Assembly: GCA_036379295.1 (NCBI GenBank)
Contig: DASVGY010000088.1
Coordinates: forward strand, 1 to 6,575
Direction: 5' to 3'
Source: Pseudopedobacter sp036379295
GTDB lineage: Bacteria > Bacteroidota > Bacteroidia > Sphingobacteriales > Sphingobacteriaceae
DNA length: 6,575 nucleotides
The position numbers were made by a program, and so were the translations under genes. Every line of letters starts with the position of its first letter. Within the stretch, counting starts at the first letter, position 1. Below the pieces are notes generated by a model. The model was not told the DNA's origin. It saw only the letters and a program-made list of their open reading frames with translations, and made no database searches. Shown one piece after another: positions 1 to 4,979 of this stretch.

Positions 1-1
1 T

Positions 2-57
2 CTCAACACTCACATCTCAATACTCAATACTCAATACTCAATACTCAATACTAAACT
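2..57. repeat. Heptanucleotide tandem repeat (CTCAATA)n directly upstream of ctlX
   Basis: Eight consecutive 7-bp units can be read. Two are diverged (CTCAACA, CTCACAT), five are identical CTCAATA units at 16-50, and the last is degenerate (CTAAACT at 51-57). The array ends one base before the ctlX ATG, so it occupies the position of the leader and probably part of the promoter. Read forward, the unit has no stop codon in any frame, so the ctlX frame stays open through the array to the window edge. It may continue upstream of the window. Changes in copy number by slippage would alter promoter or leader spacing; that consequence is inference. Confidence 0.9.
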
Positions 58-58
58 A

Positions 59-967
59 ATGCAAAGCACTTCAAACATTTTAATGATTCGCCCCGTCGCT
101 TTTGGGTTTAACCCTCAAACCGAAGGTAATAACTTTGAACATCTGCCAGAAAAAGGGAATGTGCAAGAGCGGGCACTTACAGAGTTTAATCAATTTGTAA
201 AAGTGCTACGCTTAAACCATATCCATGTAATTGTAATTGAGGATACTTTAAAACCCCACACACCCGATTCCATTTTTCCGAATAACTGGGTTTCTTTTCA
301 TGAAGATGGTAGTGTGTATGTTTACCCGATGCAAGCGGAAAATCGCAGAAATGAACGCCGTGATGATATTTTAGATGTTTTGAGCGCACAATTCAATATC
401 AAAGAAATTAACGACTTAACTTTTACAGAAGACCGGGAAGAATACTTGGAAGGAACTGGCAGCATGGTGTTGGATCGTGACTACAAGATAGCTTATGCCT
501 GTCGTTCAATACGTACACATCCTAACGTTTTAGCTATTTTTTGTAAGGAAAGTGGTTACCAGGCAATCAGTTTTAACGCGGTAGATAAAGCGGGTTTGCC
601 AATTTACCATACCAACGTAATGATGTGTGTTGCTTCTAAATTTGTGGTAATTTGTTTGGAAAGTATTCCTGATTTAACAGAAAGAGCAACTTTAGTTGAT
701 TCATTTAAAAATACAAACAAACAAATCATTGAAATTAGTTTTGAGCAGATGAACAACTTTGCAGGGAATATGCTGGAAGTGAAAAACACTTTAGGGCAAA
801 CCTTTTTGGTGATGAGCCAGAGTGCGAAAGAATGCTTAAATTCTGAACAAACTTTTTTAATTAATAAATATGCACAGATTTTATCTTCGCCGATACCTAC
901 TATAGAAAAGATTGGCGGCGGCAGTGCCCGGTGTATGATGGCCGAAATATTCCTAGAAAAGATATAA
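59..967 (+). CDS. ctlX: CtlX-type citrulline/guanidino-group hydrolase (amidinotransferase superfamily)
   Basis: This 302-residue protein belongs to the guanidino-modifying enzyme superfamily (arginine deiminase, dimethylargininase, amidinotransferase) and most resembles the CtlX citrulline-utilization hydrolases of about 300 residues. Visible hallmarks are the N-terminal block SNILMIRPVAFGFN (residues 5-18), the substrate-loop motif PDSIFPNNW (69-77), EGTGSMVLDR (131-140), the catalytic His in YHTNVMM (H184) and the C-terminal nucleophile Cys in GGGSARCMMAE (C292). All expected catalytic positions are present, so the enzyme should be active. In Francisella the family acts as a citrulline ureidase, releasing ornithine, CO2 and ammonia; the substrate here could also be another ureido or guanidino compound. 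No signal peptide is seen, so it is cytoplasmic. The ATG at 59 fits the family N-terminus, although no in-frame stop lies upstream in the window and no Shine-Dalgarno site is visible. It converges on the haemoglobin gene with only 6 bp between the stop codons. Confidence 0.87.
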   Translation: MQSTSNILMIRPVAFGFNPQTEGNNFEHLPEKGNVQERALTEFNQFVKVLRLNHIHVIVIEDTLKPHTPDSIFPNNWVSFHEDGSVYVYPMQAENRRNERRDDILDVLSAQFNIKEINDLTFTEDREEYLEGTGSMVLDRDYKIAYACRSIRTHPNVLAIFCKESGYQAISFNAVDKAGLPIYHTNVMMCVASKFVVICLESIPDLTERATLVDSFKNTNKQIIEISFEQMNNFAGNMLEVKNTLGQTFLVMSQSAKECLNSEQTFLINKYAQILSSPIPTIEKIGGGSARCMMAEIFLEKI

Positions 968-973
968 TCGAAT

Positions 974-1369
974 TTATTTTTGTTTTTTAATGCTTTCTTG
1001 TGTAGTAATCTTATAGAACATTAAATCTGCTATGGTTTTAGCTCTAGCCTTGGCAAGCTCGGCTTTTTCGCCTTCAAAAAACTGGTCAACTGTTTGGTTA
1101 AATAGGCTAATCCAAATGTCAAAATGGGTTTGGTGTAAAGAAACTTTAGCATTCAACTTAAAATGCGCATCAATCAAATAGCCTTTATAAGTAGTTGTAC
1201 CTAACAAGTTTGCACTCCAAAATCCGTACATAATTGGAAGGTGTTTTTGCCAGTTTACCGCCGCTACGTTGTTAAAAATGTAATCTAGCATTTCGTCCGC
1301 AATTACTTTGGCGTAAAACTCATCTACCAGCAACTTCACATCTTCCTCATTTTTTATATCCGTTTTCAT
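974..1369 (-). CDS. Group III truncated haemoglobin
   Basis: This 131-residue protein matches group III truncated haemoglobins such as Campylobacter Ctb in length and motifs. By comparison with Ctb, Tyr19 (FYAKV) is the B10 residue, IFNNV (31-35) is the conserved early-helix segment, His43 (WQKHL) is the E7 position, FW (50-51) and LLG (55-57) follow, His69 (DAHFKL) is the proximal haem-binding F8 His, and Trp86 (HFDIW) is the G8 Trp. The set is complete, so it should bind haem. Members are cytoplasmic and are linked to oxygen handling or nitrosative stress; the exact role here is unknown. The gene starts 13 bp after the protease stop on the same strand, which suggests co-transcription. An AAAGG lies immediately before the ATG with no spacing, so it is a poor Shine-Dalgarno site. 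Confidence 0.9.
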   Translation of the reverse strand: MKTDIKNEEDVKLLVDEFYAKVIADEMLDYIFNNVAAVNWQKHLPIMYGFWSANLLGTTTYKGYLIDAHFKLNAKVSLHQTHFDIWISLFNQTVDQFFEGEKAELAKARAKTIADLMFYKITTQESIKKQK

Positions 1370-1382
1370 CCTTTGAATTTAG

Positions 1383-1862
1383 TTAAATCCTAAGTGTTAG
1401 CGTTAGGTTTTTGTAGTCGATAATTGCGTTGTAGCCCTGTAAAATATCTCCGCCTAACACACCAATTACTGGCGGAAGTGCTAACTTTTCATAAGCGAAC
1501 TTAATGGCCGATAAATCAAAAACTGGGGCTTCGTAATCATTGATGCGTAAATCGCCGATTTTAAGTTCAGGACAAATAACAAAATAACGCTCCATGGTGG
1601 TGGTACCCAAGCCAATAGCATGATGATCGGGAACATGGATAATTTGGTCTGCGGGCGCTAAACCAGAGATTATTTCCATATCGAAAGCTGTTTTTGAAGC
1701 TCCGGTATCTAAAACCGCGTTAAAGATTTGCCCAAAAACAAAAACTTCCACCAAAAGGTGGAAGCCATCTCCTTGTAAATCTACTAACTCTAAGGGTAAA
1801 ACAAAGGCCTCACCCCGGCCTTCTCCAAAGGAGAGGGAATTACTTGCGTTGTTGATATTCAA
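1383..1862 (-). CDS. Retropepsin-like aspartic protease family protein, N-terminus altered by a repeat
   Basis: The 159-codon frame carries the single-lobe aspartic protease signature: DTGAS at residues 52-56, preceded by hydrophobic strands (HLLVEVFVFGQIFNAVL), and a C-terminal VIGVLGGDILQGYNAIIDY (132-150) typical of the second strand pair and conserved Gly of retropepsin-like folds. Such proteins act as homodimers with one catalytic Asp each (D52 here). The substrate is unknown. No signal peptide or membrane helix is visible. The start is a problem. The frame has no ATG, the only usable upstream codon is TTG at 1862-1860, and an in-frame TAA lies at 1871-1869. Residues 9-18 (SLSFGEGRGE) are encoded by a palindromic intergenic-type repeat, and the family-like sequence begins near VLPLELVDLQGDGFH (21-35). 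Either it starts at TTG, or the original start was lost and expression is impaired. The frame is otherwise intact, and the haemoglobin gene follows 13 bp downstream. Confidence 0.75.
   Translation of the reverse strand: MNINNASNSLSFGEGRGEAFVLPLELVDLQGDGFHLLVEVFVFGQIFNAVLDTGASKTAFDMEIISGLAPADQIIHVPDHHAIGLGTTTMERYFVICPELKIGDLRINDYEAPVFDLSAIKFAYEKLALPPVIGVLGGDILQGYNAIIDYKNLTLTLRI
1734..1764 (-). terminator. Intrinsic-terminator-like hairpin inside the protease gene
   Basis: On the minus strand a perfect 8-bp inverted repeat (CTTCCACC / GGTGGAAG, plus-strand 1745-1752 and 1757-1764) with a 4-nt loop is followed at once by TTTTTGTTTTT (1744-1734). This is the textbook layout of a Rho-independent terminator. 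It lies in the sense orientation within codons 33-43 (GFHLLVEVFVF). Because those residues are probably conserved in the family, the resemblance may be a by-product of coding. If active, it would attenuate transcription of the protease and the haemoglobin gene. Confidence 0.4.
1809..1838 (-). repeat. Palindromic interspersed repeat, copy 1, overlapping the protease 5' end
   Basis: This 30-bp unit, read on the minus strand, starts TCCCTCTCC and ends GGGGTGAG. It matches copy 2 at 1921-1952 in the opposite orientation apart from the loop, a stem base and a 2-bp length difference. Its core is an 8-bp stem (1819-1826 with 1830-1837, one mismatch) around a 3-nt loop. It is translated as SLSFGEGRGE in the protease frame. 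From memory, similar CCCTCTCC...GGAGAGGG...GGGGTGAGG units are scattered in many bacterial genomes, including Bacteroidota; I have not verified this here. Confidence 0.8.
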
Positions 1863-1907
1863 AGCTTGTTATTTATTAAAATGAAACTTGTTACACCTAA
1901 TTTCCAT

Positions 1908-1940
1908 AAAACAGGAAAAGTCCCTCTCCATAGGAGAGGG
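1908..1940 (-). terminator. Possible mdh terminator formed by repeat copy 2
   Basis: Read in the direction of mdh transcription, the perfect GC-rich stem of repeat copy 2 is followed by ACTTTTCCTGTTTT. That gives a hairpin with a broken T-rich tail about 17 nt after the mdh stop. The T-tract is interrupted, so termination may be partial, leaving some read-through into the protease gene. Confidence 0.45.
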
Positions 1941-1952
1941 ATTTGGGGTGAG
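1921..1952 (+). repeat. Palindromic interspersed repeat, copy 2, downstream of mdh
   Basis: This 32-bp unit starts TCCCTCTCC and ends GGGGTGAG. It has a perfect 8-bp stem (CCCTCTCC 1922-1929, GGAGAGGG 1933-1940) and a 3-nt loop. It is inverted relative to copy 1, so the pair faces outward around an 82-bp spacer (1839-1920). It begins 4 bp after the mdh stop codon in the direction of mdh transcription. Confidence 0.85.
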
Positions 1953-1956
1953 ACTC

Positions 1957-2883
1957 TTACAAGTCTAAAACGTTATTCATGGTTCTTACCGCATCAGCGC
2001 TCTTGTTAAATTGTGCTTGTTCATCTGCGCTCAATTTAAAATCGAGAATTTTTTCCCATCCATTTTTGCCCAAAATTACCGGAACTACCAAAGAAATATC
2101 TTTTTGGCCATATTCTCCATTTAAAGCAACACCACAAGAAATTAACTTTTTCTCATCACGTACAATTGACTCAACCATTGCAGCAGTACCTGCACCTGGC
2201 GCAAACCATGCAGAAGTTCCAATTAATTTAGTTAAAGTAGCACCACCAACCATAGTAGCTGCAACTACCTTATCTTGTTGTTCTTTACTTAATAACTGGG
2301 TTACTGGAATACTGTTCCAGGTAGCATGATTAATTAAAGGAATCATGGTAGTATCACCGTGGCCACCAATAACTACCGCGTTTAAATCTGCCGGAGAGCA
2401 ATTTAATTCTTGACTTAAGTAATATTTAAAACGGGCAGAATCTAATGCACCACCCATACCGATAATTTTTTCTTTAGCTAAACCAGAAGTTTTTAAAGTC
2501 AAATAATTCATGGTATCCATTGGGTTAGCAACCACAATAATAATGGTATTTGGAGAGTACTTTAAAACATTTTCTGTTACTGTTTTAACAATGCCAGCAT
2601 TTGTGCCAATTAACTCTTCGCGGGTCATTCCGGGTTTACGCGGAATACCAGAAGTAATTACAACCACTTCAGAATCGGCGGTGGCAGCATAATCGTTAGT
2701 TACCCCTTTAATTTTTGTATCAAAACCATTGTAAGCGGCAGTCTGCATCATGTCAATTGCTTTACCTTCGGCAAAACCTTCTTTAATGTCTAACAAAATT
2801 AATTCTTCTGATAATTCTCTTCTTGAAATGTTATCAGCACACGAAGCGCCAACGGCACCCGCTCCAATTACGGAAATTTTCAT
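1957..2883 (-). CDS. mdh: Malate dehydrogenase (NAD-dependent, LDH-like type)
   Basis: The 308-residue enzyme interconverts malate and oxaloacetate with NAD in the TCA cycle, in the cytoplasm. The N-terminal Rossmann motif GAGAVG (7-12) and the acidic residue Asp32 at the end of the second strand indicate NAD(H) use. Substrate-binding arginines are Arg82 and Arg88 in the loop IPRKPGMTR, where Arg rather than Gln at position 82 marks malate over lactate dehydrogenase. Asn120 (VANPMD), the proton-relay Asp148 and Arg151 (LDSARF) and the catalytic His175 (GGHGD) are all present. Length and motif spacing are normal for the LDH-like MDH group common in Bacteroidota. The ATG at 2883 sits directly at the Rossmann strand MKISVIG, so the start is secure. 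The leader is AT-rich with no clear Shine-Dalgarno site. It is divergent from mazG and first of three minus-strand genes. Confidence 0.97.
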   Translation of the reverse strand: MKISVIGAGAVGASCADNISRRELSEELILLDIKEGFAEGKAIDMMQTAAYNGFDTKIKGVTNDYAATADSEVVVITSGIPRKPGMTREELIGTNAGIVKTVTENVLKYSPNTIIIVVANPMDTMNYLTLKTSGLAKEKIIGMGGALDSARFKYYLSQELNCSPADLNAVVIGGHGDTTMIPLINHATWNSIPVTQLLSKEQQDKVVAATMVGGATLTKLIGTSAWFAPGAGTAAMVESIVRDEKKLISCGVALNGEYGQKDISLVVPVILGKNGWEKILDFKLSADEQAQFNKSADAVRTMNNVLDL

Positions 2884-3093
2884 GATCTATTATGATTTTA
2901 TGTTATTAAATAAATTATGCGCACAAGTTAAGGACTAAACTTTTTAAACCGAAAAATTTCGATGTTAATTATGATTTAAGAACCGCAAGCCCGCCTTTAC
3001 GTTTTACGATTATATTCTACAAAATTTATTAAACCACCATAATTGGATTCGGCAATAAAAAAACATCCATACCTTTAGAGAAAATTAAAATAA
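2884..3093. promoter_or_regulatory. Divergent mdh-mazG intergenic region
   Basis: This 210-bp AT-rich gap must hold the promoters for both divergent genes. On the minus strand, a TTG at 3055-3053 and TAAATTTTG at 3028-3020 loosely resemble the Bacteroidota -33 TTTG and -7 TAnnTTTG elements, but the spacing of 24 nt is long and the -7 has one extra base. A small palindrome, CGAAA-AA-TTTCG, lies at 2950-2961. No RNA gene or small ORF could be supported. Confidence 0.5.
3043..3077 (+). promoter_or_regulatory. Candidate mazG promoter (Bacteroidota-type)
   Basis: TACCTTTA (3070-3077) matches the Bacteroidota -7 consensus TAnnTTTG at all but the last base. A TTG (3043-3045) lies upstream at the -33 region with 24 nt between, slightly more than usual. 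It would give a short leader of about 10 nt before the mazG ATG. Pattern match only. Confidence 0.3.
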
Positions 3094-3891
3094 ATGAACG
3101 TTTTTGACCAACAACAACATCCTGCAGCAGCATTTGAACGCCTCCTTGCCATCATGGACGATCTCCGGTTAAAATGCCCATGGGATAAAAAGCAAACATT
3201 GGCATCTTTGCGCCACCTCACCATTGAAGAAACCTATGAACTTTCTGATGCGATTTTAGATGGCGACATGGCAGAAATAAGAAAAGAACTTGGCGATTTA
3301 ATGTTGCACTTGGTTTTTTATGCTAAGATTGGTTCAGAAACAAATAATTTTAACATTACCGACGTGTTAAATGGCATTTGCGAAAAATTGATTAACCGCC
3401 ACCCGCATATTTACAGTGATGCCGTTGCTGATACCGAGCAAGATGTTAAACAAAATTGGGAGAAAATAAAGCTTAAAGAGGGCAATAAATCGGTTTTAGG
3501 CGGCGTCCCCTCTTCCCTACCCGCCTTGGTTAAAGCTTCGCGGATTCAAGAAAAGGCAAGAGGCGTTGGCTTTGATTGGGAAAAAAAAGAACAAGTTTGG
3601 GAAAAAGTTGAAGAAGAGTTGCAAGAATTTAAGGAAGAGTTTAACCCCACTGATGGAAGAGAAATTGACCAAAACAAAGCAGAAGGAGAATTTGGAGATT
3701 TGTTGTTCTCTTTAATTAACTATGCTCGGTTTATCAACATTAATCCAGAAGATGCGCTGGAAAAAACCAATCGTAAATTTATTAAAAGATTCCAATACCT
3801 CGAATCTAAAGCGAGTATTTTGGGTAAAGATTTGAAAGACATGACACTGGCAGAAATGGATGTTTTTTGGAACGAGGCAAAAAAAATGTAA
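3094..3891 (+). CDS. mazG: Nucleoside triphosphate pyrophosphohydrolase MazG
   Basis: At 265 residues this matches full-length MazG (E. coli about 263) and has both tandem MazG domains. It hydrolyses (d)NTPs to NMP and pyrophosphate, cleaning nucleotide pools; in E. coli it also affects ppGpp level during starvation. The N-terminal domain begins with LRLKCPWDKKQT (25-36) and carries the Mg-binding set EETYE (E45, E46, E49) with ELGD (E65, D68). The linker includes NRHPHIY (101-107) and NWEKIKLKEG (121-130), typical of the family. The C-terminal catalytic domain has EELQE (E174, E175, E178) and EFGD (E199, D202), so all metal ligands are intact. The ATG at 3094 follows an A-rich leader without a clear Shine-Dalgarno site. 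The protein is cytoplasmic. The next gene starts 54 bp downstream on the same strand. Confidence 0.96.
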   Translation: MNVFDQQQHPAAAFERLLAIMDDLRLKCPWDKKQTLASLRHLTIEETYELSDAILDGDMAEIRKELGDLMLHLVFYAKIGSETNNFNITDVLNGICEKLINRHPHIYSDAVADTEQDVKQNWEKIKLKEGNKSVLGGVPSSLPALVKASRIQEKARGVGFDWEKKEQVWEKVEEELQEFKEEFNPTDGREIDQNKAEGEFGDLLFSLINYARFININPEDALEKTNRKFIKRFQYLESKASILGKDLKDMTLAEMDVFWNEAKKM

Positions 3892-3945
3892 CACTTGTAG
3901 CGTTTGGGTAATCTAAGTCGTAATAGTAGTTAAAACAAGGCTGTT

Positions 3946-4398
3946 ATGTATTTAAATAATTATCAATCCTTTATTTTTGGCGCCGTTATTTTAGGCCTTT
4001 TATCATTCATCGCTTGCGAAAAAACGGGTGAGGCGAACAAAGTGGTTGGCTTTGGTGTAAAAACAGATTTTAAACAATCTGAAAGTGTTTGGTTTGGCGC
4101 TGATACCTTAAGCGGCTTACAAATTACCGTTAAAGAAATTAATGACAGTAGATGCCCAAATGACCCCGAAGTACAATGTGTTTGGGGTGGCGAAGCCAGT
4201 GTAAAGCTGCTGGCAACAGATTCTAAGGATTCGTTGGATTTGATGTTAAAAATCGACCCGGCTAAAAATTCCACAACAGATACTGTACCGTTCACGATAG
4301 GTAGCAAGCAATACAAGGCTTTGCTGTTTTCGGTTAACCCCTACCCAAGCACAAAAATTAAGATGGTAAAATCTGCTACGTTAACTGTTTTGAGATAG
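3946..4398 (+). CDS. Small putative lipoprotein with a CP-x5-C-V-W-G-G motif
   Basis: The 150-residue product has a hydrophobic N-terminal segment (about residues 8-23) ending in a lipobox-like FIAC at 21-24. Cys24 is the likely lipidated residue, which places the mature protein at the periplasmic face or outer membrane. The -3 Phe is unusual, so the lipobox is imperfect. The mature part contains DSRCPNDPEVQCVWGGEA (67-84), where Cys70 and Cys78 could form a disulfide. From memory, similar 'RCP...C.W.G.A' motifs occur in small uncharacterised secreted proteins of Bacteroidota and Proteobacteria; no function is known. An AAGG at 3937-3940, five bases before the ATG, is the best Shine-Dalgarno-like site in the window. 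The sigma factor gene starts 11 bp after the stop, so the two are probably co-transcribed. A role as sensor or target of the sigma system is possible but not shown. Confidence 0.78.
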   Translation: MYLNNYQSFIFGAVILGLLSFIACEKTGEANKVVGFGVKTDFKQSESVWFGADTLSGLQITVKEINDSRCPNDPEVQCVWGGEASVKLLATDSKDSLDLMLKIDPAKNSTTDTVPFTIGSKQYKALLFSVNPYPSTKIKMVKSATLTVLR

Positions 4399-4409
4399 CG
4401 AACCTGTTT

Positions 4410-4979
4410 ATGCGGAAACCTTATCACGAACTTTCTGAGCAGGAGTTAATAAACAAATGCAGAACAGACGATGCCAAAGCGCAAGAGATGCTGTACAAGC
4501 GTTTTTACGCCTACGCTATGGCAATCTGTGTGAGGTATTGCATCAACCGGGATGATGCGCTAGAGGCCGTAAACGATGCCTTTATTAAACTTTTTAAAAC
4601 CATTAAAACCTTTGAGGATACCCGTTTGATAAAGCCGTGGTTTAGGCAGATCATTGTTAACTCTGCGATTGACAATCGTAGAAAAAACTTGAAACATGCC
4701 AACGTGTTGGATATCGAAGATTCTGAAGAGCCATTTACAAACCACAATATCATTAGTAAGATAAATGCACAAGAAATTTTAGGGCTTTTGAAAGATTTGC
4801 CCGAAATGCACCGTGTTGTTTTTAACCTTTATGAGATTGATGGCTATACGCATGAGGAAATAGCAGATATTTTGGAGATGCCTTCAAGTAGCTCTAGGGT
4901 TTACTTATCGCGGGCAAAAGAAAAGTTAAGAAAATTAGTAAATGCTCATTTTTATTTGAACTATGAAAGAGCAATTTGA
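4410..4979 (+). CDS. ECF-type RNA polymerase sigma-70 factor
   Basis: The 189-residue protein has the two-domain layout of extracytoplasmic-function sigma factors. Region 2 spans about residues 21-93, with RDDALEAVNDAFIKLFKTI (48-66, region 2.2, core binding) and PWFRQIIVNSAIDNRRKN (76-93, regions 2.3-2.4, -10 recognition). An acidic linker follows (102-107). Region 4 (about 122-177) carries LPEMHRVVFNLYEIDGYTHE and the helix-turn-helix EEIADILEMPSSSSRVYLSR (149-168) for -35 recognition. The N-terminal YHELSEQELINKCR is typical of a Bacteroidota ECF group. It starts 11 bp after the lipoprotein gene, with no Shine-Dalgarno site. Its last 17 bp overlap the start of the barrel-protein gene, suggesting translational coupling and a functional pair, as for sigma and anti-sigma factors. 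The regulon is unknown. Confidence 0.93.
   Translation: MRKPYHELSEQELINKCRTDDAKAQEMLYKRFYAYAMAICVRYCINRDDALEAVNDAFIKLFKTIKTFEDTRLIKPWFRQIIVNSAIDNRRKNLKHANVLDIEDSEEPFTNHNIISKINAQEILGLLKDLPEMHRVVFNLYEIDGYTHEEIADILEMPSSSSRVYLSRAKEKLRKLVNAHFYLNYERAI

Noticed and set aside
2..57. CRISPR array
   Set aside because: The units are 7 bp, contiguous and without spacers, so this is a simple tandem repeat.
967..974. Intrinsic terminator between ctlX and the haemoglobin gene
   Set aside because: There are T-runs near 977-987, but I see no stable hairpin before them on either strand.
1809..1838. SLSFGEGRGE as a real functional N-terminal motif of the protease
   Set aside because: It is the translation of a palindromic repeat that also occurs untranslated at 1921-1952.
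1979..2329. Plus-strand frame of 116 codons opposite mdh, and similar shorter frames at 2510-2692 and 2750-2938
   Set aside because: They lie antisense to a complete mdh with all catalytic residues and show no family features, so they are coding shadows.
1957..2883. Lactate dehydrogenase as an alternative to malate dehydrogenase
   Set aside because: Arg82 in IPRKPGMTR is the residue that marks malate specificity; lactate enzymes have Gln there.
2950..2961. CGAAA-AA-TTTCG palindrome as an operator
   Set aside because: It is short, AT-rich and single, and no regulator gene nearby supports it.
3963..4316. Minus-strand frame of 117 codons opposite the lipoprotein gene
   Set aside because: The plus-strand frame has a signal peptide with lipobox, a good Shine-Dalgarno-like site and operon spacing; the antisense frame has none of these.
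4511..4772. Two overlapping minus-strand frames within the sigma factor gene
   Set aside because: They are antisense to clear ECF region 2 motifs and show no recognisable protein features.
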